From Prevotella sp. 10(H) (GTDB taxonomy: Bacteria > Bacteroidota > Bacteroidia > Bacteroidales > Dysgonomonadaceae), in assembly GCF_000711235.1 (NCBI RefSeq), contig NZ_JOMI01000003.1, positions 434,001 through 498,000 of the forward strand: a stretch of DNA of 64,000 nucleotides, written 5' to 3'. Under the pieces are notes generated by a model. That model was not told where the DNA came from. It worked only from the letters and a program-made list of their open reading frames with translations, and searched no databases. This document shows, one piece after another, positions 26,628 to 36,062 of this stretch (positions are counted from its first letter, which is position 1; each line of letters opens with the position of its first letter). A program made the translations under genes and the position numbers.

Positions 26628-27809
26628 ATGAAATACAATTTTGACCAGATAATCGACCGTCGAGGAACAAACGCGATAAAGACAGATGCTTTAGCCGAAC
26701 GTTATGGCAATGCCGATGTAATACCGCTGTGGGTAGCAGACATGGATTTCCTTTCGCCTCCGGCAATAGGTGAGGCTATTATAGAGCGGACAAAGCATGG
26801 AATCTTTGGTTATACCAGCCCGTCGCAGGCATATTACGATTCAATTATAAACTGGATAGATAAAAAGCATAACTGGAAAATAGAGCAGGAATGGCTTACA
26901 TTTATTCCGGGAATAGTAAAAGGAATAGCCTTTGTTATCGATTGTTTTACAACAAAAGAAGATAAAGTAATTATTCAGCCGCCTGTTTATCACCCTTTCC
27001 GTATAGTACCTGAGCACCACCACCGTACGGTTGTGGATAATCCGTTGGTTCTTGAAGCGGGACAATACCGCATGGATCTCGACGGACTAAAAAAAGTAAT
27101 AGAACCTTCTGTAAAAGTATTGATTCTCTGTAATCCTCATAATCCGGCAGGACGTGTATGGTCGCGGCAGGAACTGATCGATATCGCCGAAATCTGTTAT
27201 GATAATAAGATACTTGTTATTTCTGACGAGATACATTCCGACCTTGCTTTTACTCCTCACACTCACGTGCCTTTTGGCAGCGTATCGGACAAAGCGGCAC
27301 AAAACAGTATCACATTCATGGCGCCTAGCAAGACTTTCAATATTGCTGGGATTGTAAGTTCACATTCCATAATTCCTAATAAGGAGTTAAGGGAAAAATT
27401 CGATGCATACCTAACCGCCAGTGAACTCGATGCAGGCCATATTTTTGCTTACCTTGCTACACAGGCCGCATATGAGCATGGCAGCGAATGGCTCGACGAG
27501 GCAAAGGATTATATATGGAAAAATGTTACCTTTGTAGACGATTATCTGAAAAAGAATATTCCTCAGATTAAAGCCATGTTGCCGCAGGCATCTTTCTTGG
27601 TATGGCTCGATTGCAGGGAATTGGGATTGTCACAGGCAGAACTTGTTTCTTTGTTTGTCAAAGATGCCAGATTGGCACTGAACGACGGTACAATGTTCGG
27701 ACAGGGAGGTGAAGGATTTATGCGCATGAATGTAGGCACGCCTCTAGCTAATATACAAAAAGCGTTGGATAATCTTAAAAGCGCCGTTGAGGCCAAACAA
27801 ATTAATTAG
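26628..27809 (+). CDS. patB: PatB/MalY-family PLP-dependent C-S lyase
   Basis: A 393-residue fold-type I aminotransferase-like enzyme that cleaves C-S bonds of cystathionine or cysteine conjugates to give thiol, pyruvate and ammonia. The family opening FDQIIDRRGTNAIKTD and VIPLWVADMDF is present at the N-terminus; NPHNPAGRVW near residue 168 and the PLP-lysine motif MAPSKTFNIAG near residue 229 are intact, and the C-terminal Arg is in FMRMNVGTP. ATG 26628 is chosen over a GTG three codons upstream, since homologues begin with MKYNFDQ. Single gene; role could be methionine synthesis, sulfur salvage or H2S production. Confidence 0.9.
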   Translation: MKYNFDQIIDRRGTNAIKTDALAERYGNADVIPLWVADMDFLSPPAIGEAIIERTKHGIFGYTSPSQAYYDSIINWIDKKHNWKIEQEWLTFIPGIVKGIAFVIDCFTTKEDKVIIQPPVYHPFRIVPEHHHRTVVDNPLVLEAGQYRMDLDGLKKVIEPSVKVLILCNPHNPAGRVWSRQELIDIAEICYDNKILVISDEIHSDLAFTPHTHVPFGSVSDKAAQNSITFMAPSKTFNIAGIVSSHSIIPNKELREKFDAYLTASELDAGHIFAYLATQAAYEHGSEWLDEAKDYIWKNVTFVDDYLKKNIPQIKAMLPQASFLVWLDCRELGLSQAELVSLFVKDARLALNDGTMFGQGGEGFMRMNVGTPLANIQKALDNLKSAVEAKQIN

Positions 27810-27914
27810 AGAATTTGTTTTAAGTCGAATTTAGGCACGATTGTTGTCTTACAAAATAAACAAAAAGAGTCTTTGTCAGACTTGGTTATTAATTTAAACA
27901 AACAATACTTCAAA

Positions 27915-28526
27915 ATGAAAATTTCAACTAATAAGTTTGTTTCTTTATCATACGACCTGAATGTGGGTGAAGGTGAAGAACGTGAACTCATGGAAAGAGC
28001 CACAGCAGAGACTCCTCTTGAATTTATCTACGGGACTAACTCGATGCTGGAAGCTTTCGAAAAAAATCTTGACGGACTGGCACAAGGCGATTCTTTCGAT
28101 TTTGTACTAACTCCCGATCAGGCTTACGGTGAATATGACGACGAAGCGGTGGTAGACCTGCCACGTAATATATTCGAACAAGACGGCAAGCTAAACGAAG
28201 ATGTTATCTTCGAAGGCAACATGGTGCCGATGATGGATTCTAACGGTAACCGCCTTAACGGTTCTGTCGTAGAAGTAAAAGAAGACATCATTAAGATGGA
28301 CTTCAATCATCCTTTGGCAGGTGAAACTTTGAATTTCTCGGGAGAAGTGCTTACTGTAAGAGATTCTACACCTGAAGAAATTGCCGCATTATTTGCTCCT
28401 CAGGGCTGCGGTTGTGGATGTTCAGGCTGCGGAGACGGTGAAGAAGATTCATGCGGTTGCGGCGGTCATTCCGAAAAAGAAGCTGCAGGTGGCTGTGGTT
28501 CGGGCTGTGGCTGTGGCGGACACTAA
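27915..28526 (+). CDS. slyD: SlyD-like FKBP-type peptidyl-prolyl isomerase
   Basis: Cytosolic proline isomerase and chaperone that can deliver nickel. The FKBP domain is split by the IF chaperone flap as in SlyD: TPLEFIYGTNSMLEAFEKNLDGLAQGD, then the flap (about 70-130), then FNHPLAGETLNFSGEVLTV. The tail from about residue 160 is Cys/Gly-rich: CGCGCSGCG, SCGCGGH and CGSGCGCGGH, nine Cys and two His in about 40 residues, a metal-binding tail. Start ATG 27915 (MKISTNKF) is preferred over a TTG at 27873 because the FKBP core begins there. Length 203. Followed by a clear terminator; no nickel enzyme genes adjoin. Confidence 0.9.
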   Translation: MKISTNKFVSLSYDLNVGEGEERELMERATAETPLEFIYGTNSMLEAFEKNLDGLAQGDSFDFVLTPDQAYGEYDDEAVVDLPRNIFEQDGKLNEDVIFEGNMVPMMDSNGNRLNGSVVEVKEDIIKMDFNHPLAGETLNFSGEVLTVRDSTPEEIAALFAPQGCGCGCSGCGDGEEDSCGCGGHSEKEAAGGCGSGCGCGGH

Positions 28527-28551
28527 GAAATAGATTTTAAGATATAAATGC

Positions 28552-28582
28552 AGGGAATATCCAGATGGGTATTCCCTTTTTA
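28552..28582 (+). terminator. Terminator after slyD
   Basis: Stem AGGGAATATCC / GGGTATTCCCT with an AGAT loop and one wobble pair, followed by TTTTTAT. Confidence 0.85.
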
Positions 28583-28725
28583 TTTAAACATCAATTATGA
28601 ATTATTAATTACTATCGGCATTTTAGTAACAAACCTTTTATGGATATGTAATGTTATAAACTACACTTCCCCCCAAATAACATCCCCGCTATAATTTTAC
28701 TTGTTCACAATTAAATAAAAGGTTT

Positions 28726-29448
28726 ATGAAAAAGATTTTATTAATGTTCGTTTCCCTTATCGGGGTAACAGGACTTGCGGTTGCTCAGGACGATTGCATG
28801 CAGTTTTTCCCTAATACGCAAGGCGCTCAGTTGGTAAATACCACCTACGATGCTCAAAACAATATGCTGAGCACAATGACTTATACCATAGATAAGGTTT
28901 ACGACTATCAGGATGGTACAAATATGCAGATTGGTTTTACCATGACGGGTAAAGACGGTAGTACAATCGATACGGGTACAATGAATGCCAGCTGTATGGA
29001 CGGTAGCTTCCGTATGAATATGATAAACAGGGGAATGACTTCGGATATAATGAATGCTATGACAACAGACACTGAACTTGTCGGCGATTTTCTCGATTAT
29101 CCGAATGTATTTAACGAAGACAACGAACCGATGGAAAGCCCTTTCACAATGGATGGCGGACAATTCCTTGTGCAGTCTAAGAGTGATAAGAAAGAATGGG
29201 TGAAAGTAAACATCTATAACCGCCAGTATGTAGGTGATGAAAATATTACTACTCCTGCAAAATCAGCTCCTTTCCATGCTGCTAAAGTTACATTCGATTT
29301 CGACGTGACTAAAGACGGCAAGACCACTACTTACAAAGGAACAGAATGGTACGCCATGAATTCCGGAGTTGTACGCGCCGAAACTTATGATAAAGATGGA
29401 AATATGATGACCAGCACGATCCTTACTACATTGAAGGATAATAAATAA
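28726..29448 (+). CDS. Exported TapB-family (DUF3108-like) protein
   Basis: A 240-residue protein with signal peptide MKKILLMFVSLIGVTGLAVA. The mature start DDCMQFFPNTQGAQLVNTTYDAQNNMLSTMTY is typical of a Bacteroidota family annotated TapB or DUF3108-like, built of beta strands in a half-barrel with a late GTEWYAMNSGVVRAETYDKDGN turn where the strands return. The family is thought to be periplasmic and may bind a lipid or polymer, but function is not established. It is a single gene closed by a strong terminator. Confidence 0.7.
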   Translation: MKKILLMFVSLIGVTGLAVAQDDCMQFFPNTQGAQLVNTTYDAQNNMLSTMTYTIDKVYDYQDGTNMQIGFTMTGKDGSTIDTGTMNASCMDGSFRMNMINRGMTSDIMNAMTTDTELVGDFLDYPNVFNEDNEPMESPFTMDGGQFLVQSKSDKKEWVKVNIYNRQYVGDENITTPAKSAPFHAAKVTFDFDVTKDGKTTTYKGTEWYAMNSGVVRAETYDKDGNMMTSTILTTLKDNK

Positions 29449-29470
29449 GTTTAGTTTATGTTAGGTGAGA

Positions 29471-29498
29471 AAGGCAGGCCATATGGCCTGCCTTTTTT
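29471..29498. terminator. Bidirectional terminator between convergent genes
   Basis: Perfect stem AAGGCAGGCC / GGCCTGCCTT with an ATAT loop and TTTT after it, lying between the TapB-like gene and the convergent hydrolase gene. Confidence 0.9.
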
Positions 29499-29524
29499 AT
29501 CTTTAGTTACATCTTAGCATATAT

Positions 29525-30433
29525 CTAATTATTGAGTAAAGCTACTACCTCATTCATGATTAGCTCAGGCTCTTCCAGATATATATAATGCGAACTTTTA
29601 TCAGTTATTATGTGAGTAAGGTTTCCATATTCTTTGTCTAATTGATTGTTCAACCTAAGATGAACTTTAAAGGCCATTTTATTAAACTCCACGAATTTTT
29701 CTTCTATCGGCACTTCTTTAATGGATGTAAATAAATATACCGGAATATCAGAAGGTATAATATACCTTTCATCAGATTTCATCAATTCGGACGTGAAACC
29801 TATCTCATCAGCAATCCCGGATGAAACATTGTTTTTAATACTTTCCCAATTACCGACATAATCGCTCCACATTTTCTCAGTTACGGAATTTTTAAGTTCT
29901 TTGTAAAACAACTCATGATAAGCATCTATTAAAAATAATGCTTTTACTTTCTCCGGAAATAACTCCGTGTATTTTCTGACAATATATCCGCCCACCGAAT
30001 GACCTATTAATATGATAGGAGAATTTAAGTCAAGATGATTTATAATTACATCTAACTCCCCGGTCATAGCAGCCATATTCTTACTGTTTGGAATATAGTC
30101 CGAATTCCCAAGTCCGTTTCTGTCATAAGAAATTACTCTGGCATGTTTTGACAACTGCTGTTGTAAATCTTTCCATGTGTCAAGACCAAGTGTCAATCCT
30201 GAAACTAAAATAATTGTCGTATTACCGGAACCTGTATCACAATAAGCTATTTTATTGCCATTATTCTCAATGTAATTAATATCCTTATTTTCAATGTTTT
30301 TTGTCATAGTAGGATCTTCAACAATTTCTATATTTTTGTTTCGGGCTTTCGATTCCGTGATACCTGAATCTTGTCCTTGAACAAACTGCTGCATCAATGA
30401 AGCTGTTATCAATAATAATAATATTTTCTTCAT
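29525..30433 (-). CDS. Exported alpha/beta hydrolase
   Basis: A 302-residue protein with signal peptide MKKILLLLITASLMQQFVQGQ. The hydrolase core has the nucleophile elbow ILIGHSVGGYI near residue 142 (Ser in GHSVGG), an acid in FLIDAYHE or the later strand, and the catalytic His in DKSSHYIYLEEPE near residue 282; VISYDRNGLGNSD is the strand-turn before it. Substrate unknown; esterase, lipase or lactonase-like roles fit. The region between signal and core (about 22-55) is poorly conserved linker. The GNAT gene lies 46 bases upstream on the same strand. Confidence 0.85.
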   Translation of the reverse strand: MKKILLLLITASLMQQFVQGQDSGITESKARNKNIEIVEDPTMTKNIENKDINYIENNGNKIAYCDTGSGNTTIILVSGLTLGLDTWKDLQQQLSKHARVISYDRNGLGNSDYIPNSKNMAAMTGELDVIINHLDLNSPIILIGHSVGGYIVRKYTELFPEKVKALFLIDAYHELFYKELKNSVTEKMWSDYVGNWESIKNNVSSGIADEIGFTSELMKSDERYIIPSDIPVYLFTSIKEVPIEEKFVEFNKMAFKVHLRLNNQLDKEYGNLTHIITDKSSHYIYLEEPELIMNEVVALLNN

Positions 30434-30479
30434 GATTTAATTATAGAAAATTCTTTTGTTATACTTTATTGTATATAAA

Positions 30480-30884
30480 TCAGAATTTTCTTTCCATAAC
30501 TACATATTCGTAGCCGTTCTTTTCGAAGCGTTCATCCGTTTCCACATATCCGAATTTTTGGTAAAATCCTGTTGCACCTGTACGTGCATTGCACCACAGT
30601 CGGTTTAGCTTCATATCGTTTGCATAGTCGATAAGCCATTGCATAAGTGCCGAAGCGAAGCCTTTTCCCCGCATATCGGTGCGGGTGGCAAGTTTGCGGA
30701 ACTGAACATCTCGTCCTTGCAGGAAGATAGACATGACAGACACAAGTTCTTCCTTTTCATATACGCCGATATGAATGCCCATATTGTCATCGGCTAGTTT
30801 TACGAATTCTATATCCTTGTCGGGATACATTACTTCTTTGCGCATGGCAAGAACATCCTCGTAGGGTACTTCTGTAATTATCAT
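30480..30884 (-). CDS. GNAT-family N-acetyltransferase
   Basis: A 134-residue single GNAT domain, cytosolic. The acetyl-CoA pyrophosphate loop is seen in LATRTDMRGKGFASALM near residue 67, and the C-terminal GFYQKFGYVETDERFE is the usual last-strand motif. Substrate is unknown. It lies 5 bases downstream of the DUF3943 gene on the same strand, so it may be cotranscribed with it. Confidence 0.88.
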   Translation of the reverse strand: MIITEVPYEDVLAMRKEVMYPDKDIEFVKLADDNMGIHIGVYEKEELVSVMSIFLQGRDVQFRKLATRTDMRGKGFASALMQWLIDYANDMKLNRLWCNARTGATGFYQKFGYVETDERFEKNGYEYVVMERKF

Positions 30885-30889
30885 AGTTT

Positions 30890-32371
30890 TTAGAATTTAT
30901 AGCTTAATAATAGACGGCCTTCCGATGTCTGGGAAAACACATCCTCGAAATATCTGTAATTGGTATCGCGGGTATAATTGCTGAATATGCCCGTCAAATA
31001 GATATGGTCTGTCAGCTTTAAATCAGTCCTTAGTGTAAAGGCATGCAGTATAGCCTGCGACCTGTCGCCCTGATAATCGAATTCGTGTACATTGATATTA
31101 TCCCAGTCTACATTTTCGGGATATCCCTTCCATGTAAACATGCGGTACATTTCGTATATAGCCGATACACTGATCTTATCTTTATAAATAAGGCTTCCTC
31201 CAATTTTCGAACTGAAGCCGCTCGCAAGATTATAATTGCGCTTGTCTACTACATAGTGGTCGCTAAGTGTTGCCCCCATTAAGATAACCGTACCATGCAT
31301 AAAAGCGTTGAAACCGATATTTTTCCACCTGTTGCTTTTGTAAATAAGACCTGAGCCGACCGATGCCGGCGTACAGAATTTATATGGAATCTTAGCAGAT
31401 ACGTCAGAAATCGTATCCGAGTCGTAATAATCGAAATGCTGATAGAATCCGAAGCTGAGGAAATCTTTTTCATTATCGATTACCTCCGTGACATAAAGCC
31501 GTCCTAATATATTAATCTGACTAAGTAGAGGTTGCGAACCCTGTACACTCAGATTGCTGCGAAAGGTGAAATAATCGTAAGGCTTTTCGTGCTCCGTTGC
31601 ATAACGGTCACCGTATTCTATATTGATATCGACGGCAGCACCGACCCCTTTATCGAGTATTTGCCCTTTAAGTTCGAGTACACGTACTCCTGAACTTACC
31701 TCTACCGATACGTCAGGTACTCCGAATTGCTTTCCGGTTGTAGCGCGCCTGCGCCATGCATCGCCATTCAGCACACGGGTAAGTCCGCGGGTAGGAGCTA
31801 TAAGGAATCCGGCCAGTTCGCGGCCGAAGCGGTTCATACCCTCTCTGCGGTCGTCCAATACAAGGTCGGATGTGCGGTAAAGCACTTCACCCAAAGCAAG
31901 TCCGCCGACAGGAGTAGCGATTATATCATTGATCGAAGGATATTCGTTTTCCATAAACAATTCCCACATGGCACTACCTCCAAGGGCAAATCCTCCCGAT
32001 TCCCAGAAGTTATATCCGCGCGAACGGGCGGAATTGAAATAGAGGCTGCCATGATAGGGGTGCAGGAACATATTATTTCCCATATCGTCATTGTCCCATA
32101 CCCATGAATGTTTCAGGTTGCGCCGTATGGTATTTATGCTAATGTATGCATAGTCCTGTTTAGCTACATATCTGTTGAATGCCCATAAACCCATATTGAA
32201 TGAAAAATTCTGGGCAGCTGCACCCCAGCCGTTTTTCTTCGAATAGTAAGCTATATCGATGGAATCGGCAGGTTTGGATGGAACAACGGTTTTGTGAATC
32301 GCAAATTGAGGGTATAATGATGCTGTAGTAGCAAGCATTAACACGATAGTGATGAGAAACTTTTTAAACAT
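30890..32371 (-). CDS. DUF3943 outer membrane protein
   Basis: About 493 residues with a signal peptide (MFKKFLITIVLMLATTASLYPQ). The DUF3943 part is recognisable by HPYHGSLYFNSARSRGYNFWES and the following ELFMENEYPSINDIIATPVGGLALGE; the C-terminal half is a series of amphipathic strands ending in LLLSYKF, consistent with an outer membrane barrel. Function unknown. The longest frame starts at 32407, but that overlaps a TATCTTTG promoter box (32405-32412); the ATG at 32371 is the best start, with the ATG at 32389 possible but leaving only about 10 bases of leader. Confidence 0.75.
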   Translation of the reverse strand: MFKKFLITIVLMLATTASLYPQFAIHKTVVPSKPADSIDIAYYSKKNGWGAAAQNFSFNMGLWAFNRYVAKQDYAYISINTIRRNLKHSWVWDNDDMGNNMFLHPYHGSLYFNSARSRGYNFWESGGFALGGSAMWELFMENEYPSINDIIATPVGGLALGEVLYRTSDLVLDDRREGMNRFGRELAGFLIAPTRGLTRVLNGDAWRRRATTGKQFGVPDVSVEVSSGVRVLELKGQILDKGVGAAVDINIEYGDRYATEHEKPYDYFTFRSNLSVQGSQPLLSQINILGRLYVTEVIDNEKDFLSFGFYQHFDYYDSDTISDVSAKIPYKFCTPASVGSGLIYKSNRWKNIGFNAFMHGTVILMGATLSDHYVVDKRNYNLASGFSSKIGGSLIYKDKISVSAIYEMYRMFTWKGYPENVDWDNINVHEFDYQGDRSQAILHAFTLRTDLKLTDHIYLTGIFSNYTRDTNYRYFEDVFSQTSEGRLLLSYKF

Positions 32372-32404
32372 AAATAAAGTCCGGTTCATGTCCTTTTCTG
32401 GGAG

Positions 32405-32412
32405 CAAAGATA
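32405..32412 (-). promoter_or_regulatory. Promoter -7 box for the DUF3943 gene
   Basis: Leftward TATCTTTG, full TAnnTTTG match; it excludes the start at 32407 and points to 32371 (or 32389). Confidence 0.62.
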
Positions 32413-32478
32413 GAATAATTAACTATTCAACAATAATAATGTGGAATAGTTTAATACACATCTTTATCTACTATTGAA

Positions 32479-35118
32479 CTATTTCAATTTGAAGCGGACT
32501 TTCACCAATACTTCGGAAGGACGGAGATCGTATGAATAATAATATCTGCTAACATCGCTGTAAGAAGAAGATACATACTGTTTGGCATTGAATATATTGG
32601 TATAGTCTAGCATTATTTCGGCTTTCTTCCATTTATATTTTATACCGAGATCGCCGAATGACATAGACCTGCTGCCCGATCTTATAGCACTATTATAGAA
32701 ATTCTCATATCTGAGGTTAATAATCAGCCCTTTCATCGGAAAAATATTCAATTGTGCATAATGAGTTGTTGTCCGGATCGGTTTTAAACTTCTGTCGTCA
32801 TTCTTTATCTTACTTTTGCTATGAGAATACCGCAGTGAATAATCAAAGGAGGCAACAGAACCGAATTTTGTGACGATGCCTGAACCGAGGGAGAAACTGT
32901 AATTAGAATAGTCGGTCAATTGCCCCTGACTGATCTGCGAAGAATTATTGCTGTTATAATCGGCTACTAATTTGAAAGTTGTATTTATTGGCTCAATTTC
33001 TTTACTACCGTCCATATTAAAATTTATTCCGCTGGTAGTATTAGGTATATCGACACTCGATTGCATTCTCAGTATGCCGTTGTAATAATAATCATAGAGC
33101 AGATTGGCTTTGTTATTAAAATAAGAGACATTGAATGACCCGAACAATGAATTCAGTACATTTCTGTATCTGAAATATAGAGCATAGTTCTGCGATTCTT
33201 GTTTGAATAATTCTCCATCGTTGCTCAAGAGGTTACGGTATGAGGATAAAATATAACCTGTGTACATGTTATTTATATTGCCCATCGATTTGCTATAGCG
33301 GGCATTAAGAAAAGTATTCCAATATCCGGATAACTGATAGCTAAGGAAAAAGGAAGGATTGAAGTGCAGATAGCCTTTAGTTTCTTTATCACCGGCAATC
33401 TTATTATTTGTAGTAAGGACAATATATCTGAATGGTAGGTGCAGAGAAGTATTTAGCTTACTGCCTTTGCTATAAGAGTAATTAGGCGAGAATGTCCATT
33501 CAAACTTATTTCTCCCTAAATCATTTCTCAAAGAATCGGGGGAGTTGCTCAGACCTGTTTTAGTATCAGCCCGTAATTCCGACTCCATATGCTCTATATC
33601 GGTTTTAAATCCAACATTGTAGTTTTGTTTAAATTCTTTTTTCCCAAGCCCTAATGTAACCGAACTGTATGAAGAAAAGTTAGTCTGTCCGACATCCTGT
33701 ACCATTGCCTCCGGAATAGGCGAGGGGTCGAACAACTGGCTGTATAAGACCGGCTGGATACGCAATGTATGTTCGGATGAACTGTATCCGTTGAAAGAAT
33801 AGAATGTCCATACAGACTTCTCTTTCGTTTTTACCATATTGAAAGTGTTGCTGATACCATAATCAGGTTTTTTCAAATGTTGATAAACATTTTCATCTGA
33901 TATAGCGTCGCCCCTTTCCCTGTCCCATACACCTTCCAACTTCAGCAGGTTGTTGAAAAAATATTTAGTTTCGTTTGCATTCAGTTGTATATCTGCATTT
34001 ACTCTTTCTTTGCGCAGGCGCGAACTAAGTACTTCTTCGATTTTTACGACTTCATCATTCGGAAGGTAATTCTCAGTATATGCATAGCTGTCTCTCTTCT
34101 GATAATCGTTGAGGTAATTAATATTCGCTGTCAGCTGGTAATCTTTCTTAATGCTTTTAAGATTATTGAAAGAAACCATATTTGCCATATTATCCAGATA
34201 GCGTTTTTCCCTGATCGACGGTGTTGAAGGGCTTTGTACACTCAGCAGGCTGTTATTACTCATTTTCGAAGCATCACCAGAGTAGAACGAATTCAGTTCA
34301 CGGCTGACATCATCTCCCGAATTATTCCCTTTGTAGGTCGTAATGTTCTGCAACTTTTTCGAAATATACATTCCCGTCAGCTCATTGTTCCAAAGCAGAG
34401 GCGAGGCTCCTGCCCCCAGTTGCGCATTGGCTATAATAGTTCCTTTTGCCGAATCTTTAAGTTTAAGGTTTATGGCCGCATCTTCCGAAAATTCACGGTC
34501 TTTCAGCGCTTTTATCGGCTGATGATTTTCCATAACCTGTACTGTGGCAACGTCTTTTGCCTCAATATTATTTGTAGCTATCCCGTAACGGCCTTGCAGA
34601 AGATCTGAGTCTTCTATGTAAAACTTATTTATCGGTCTGTTCTGATATAAAATTCCGCCGTCGTCTTTAACCTGTATACCGGGTAACTTTTTTAATACAT
34701 CACCTATAGTACGGTCGTTGGCATCGGTAAAACTTCCCACCATATAATTAAGCGTGTCGCCTGTCATCCTTATTTTAGGCGGTTTTATTCTAACCTCTTT
34801 CAGTACTATCGATTCTTCTACAATGTCGAAATTGACAGTCTGGCTGCGGTTTGCAACAGTTTTAGTTTGTTTACCGATATTGAAGCCCGATATTATGATG
34901 ACTATACTGTCGCTTTTCCCCTTATATTCTATCTCATATTTGCCGGCTTCGTTCGTCATCACATAGGCCAGCATCATAGTACTGTTCTTTTCCTGCAATG
35001 TAACATTGATATCGGGCACTGGCTTTTTATCCTCATTTTGCACTGTACCTCTTATTATTGTCTGTGCGTGAGTGAAGCCGGATATTAAGAGAAGAATTAT
35101 AAGGAAGTGTTTTTTCAT
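32479..35118 (-). CDS. TonB-dependent receptor-like outer membrane protein
   Basis: An 879-residue outer membrane protein. After the signal peptide (MKKHFLIILLLISGFTHA) comes a carboxypeptidase-D regulatory-like sandwich (about 22-105, TIIRGTVQNEDKKPVPDINVTLQ), a plug domain (about 110-215, with TIGDVLKKLPGIQVKDDGGILYQN and NIEAKDVATVQVMENHQPIK), and a long barrel to the end. Such receptors take up substrates with TonB energy, though this subgroup (no SusD partner) includes members of unknown substrate. The C-terminus (VLVKVRFKLK) lacks the usual terminal Phe. It is downstream of the GLPGLI gene by 23 bases on the same strand, forming a two-gene operon. Confidence 0.85.
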   Translation of the reverse strand: MKKHFLIILLLISGFTHAQTIIRGTVQNEDKKPVPDINVTLQEKNSTMMLAYVMTNEAGKYEIEYKGKSDSIVIIISGFNIGKQTKTVANRSQTVNFDIVEESIVLKEVRIKPPKIRMTGDTLNYMVGSFTDANDRTIGDVLKKLPGIQVKDDGGILYQNRPINKFYIEDSDLLQGRYGIATNNIEAKDVATVQVMENHQPIKALKDREFSEDAAINLKLKDSAKGTIIANAQLGAGASPLLWNNELTGMYISKKLQNITTYKGNNSGDDVSRELNSFYSGDASKMSNNSLLSVQSPSTPSIREKRYLDNMANMVSFNNLKSIKKDYQLTANINYLNDYQKRDSYAYTENYLPNDEVVKIEEVLSSRLRKERVNADIQLNANETKYFFNNLLKLEGVWDRERGDAISDENVYQHLKKPDYGISNTFNMVKTKEKSVWTFYSFNGYSSSEHTLRIQPVLYSQLFDPSPIPEAMVQDVGQTNFSSYSSVTLGLGKKEFKQNYNVGFKTDIEHMESELRADTKTGLSNSPDSLRNDLGRNKFEWTFSPNYSYSKGSKLNTSLHLPFRYIVLTTNNKIAGDKETKGYLHFNPSFFLSYQLSGYWNTFLNARYSKSMGNINNMYTGYILSSYRNLLSNDGELFKQESQNYALYFRYRNVLNSLFGSFNVSYFNNKANLLYDYYYNGILRMQSSVDIPNTTSGINFNMDGSKEIEPINTTFKLVADYNSNNSSQISQGQLTDYSNYSFSLGSGIVTKFGSVASFDYSLRYSHSKSKIKNDDRSLKPIRTTTHYAQLNIFPMKGLIINLRYENFYNSAIRSGSRSMSFGDLGIKYKWKKAEIMLDYTNIFNAKQYVSSSYSDVSRYYYSYDLRPSEVLVKVRFKLK

Positions 35119-35141
35119 CAGACAGTCGGTTTTTCAAAAAA

Positions 35142-36029
35142 CTATTCTATTTCAAGAGGCTGATATTGGTTTTCATTTTTCTTGTTTACTATAACTACAT
35201 TGCCGCCGTTTACATTTATTGCCGTGCCGCCCGAGCGTTTTCTCTTCAACTTCTCAAGGTCTTTTACGCTTGCTTTGATGTAGTCTGCCATAGGCAGATT
35301 AATCTCTACAGGGGAAGCAAGGTTTTCAAGACCGATGATTTCGAATGAAAATAAATTCTCCGTATCGTTAGCTTTCAAAATTAAACCGGGCAGTCCGTAC
35401 AATTTCCAAGGGCCGTCATTTACCGGAATATCAGGGCTGAACCATACTTCATAATTGCGGCCGCGGAACGAAGTTGTCGCTTTCTGGCAGAGGTAATTCA
35501 GTACGGTAAGTGTATCAGTAGTTATATTCCACTTCTGAGCGGGCACAGACTCGGTGCATTTATATTTCTCAGGCCCGTTTTCGGCATTGTCGGTAGTTAT
35601 CATTTGGCCTGCCTGCCGCTTTTTGTAAAGTTTGGCTGTTTCCCCTCTCGATGTGCCGTCGAATGTAGTGCCTGCACTACCGTCAAAAGCAGAAGGGTCA
35701 GCTTCTTTTAATACAGTTACGCTTTGGATGGTGTTGATATCCATTTTGTTAGTCATGAAATCAGTAAGTAAGGAATCTCTTTTCTCACGGCTAGCATCAT
35801 AATATTTCGATACTTTCCCGCCTATGTCGAGTGTCATCGTATCTCTCACCTGAATTGTTTCCTTATCTACCGTTACTGGTTGTGTAAATTTATAATAGCA
35901 ACGGATAGTTGCAGCATCCAGTTTTTCCTGTTTGGAACCATCGTCCTTTCTTCCGGCTGCTACAACTACCTGTGCGGATGTGATTAATGAAACAGTGGAT
36001 AATGTAATTAGTAAAAGTGCTTTTTTCAT
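35142..36029 (-). CDS. GLPGLI family exported protein
   Basis: A 295-residue protein with signal peptide MKKALLLITLSTVSLITSA. The name-giving motif YGLPGLIL is near residue 218, preceded by the conserved YEVWFSPDIPVNDGPWKLYGLPG context and the CQKATTSFRGRNYEVWF segment. The family is restricted to Bacteroidota, often sits beside a TonB-dependent receptor as here, and has no established function; a periplasmic or surface role with the receptor is the natural inference. The promoter has two strong palindromic operators, so the pair is probably tightly regulated. Confidence 0.9.
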   Translation of the reverse strand: MKKALLLITLSTVSLITSAQVVVAAGRKDDGSKQEKLDAATIRCYYKFTQPVTVDKETIQVRDTMTLDIGGKVSKYYDASREKRDSLLTDFMTNKMDINTIQSVTVLKEADPSAFDGSAGTTFDGTSRGETAKLYKKRQAGQMITTDNAENGPEKYKCTESVPAQKWNITTDTLTVLNYLCQKATTSFRGRNYEVWFSPDIPVNDGPWKLYGLPGLILKANDTENLFSFEIIGLENLASPVEINLPMADYIKASVKDLEKLKRKRSGGTAINVNGGNVVIVNKKNENQYQPLEIE

Positions 36030-36054
36030 AATGTATATATTTTAAGTTCTACGA

Positions 36055-36062
36055 CAAATATA
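36055..36062 (-). promoter_or_regulatory. Promoter -7 box for the GLPGLI/receptor operon
   Basis: Leftward TATATTTG, full TAnnTTTG match, 26 bases upstream of the GLPGLI start; a weak -33 (TTTC) lies 18 bases further up. Confidence 0.65.
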
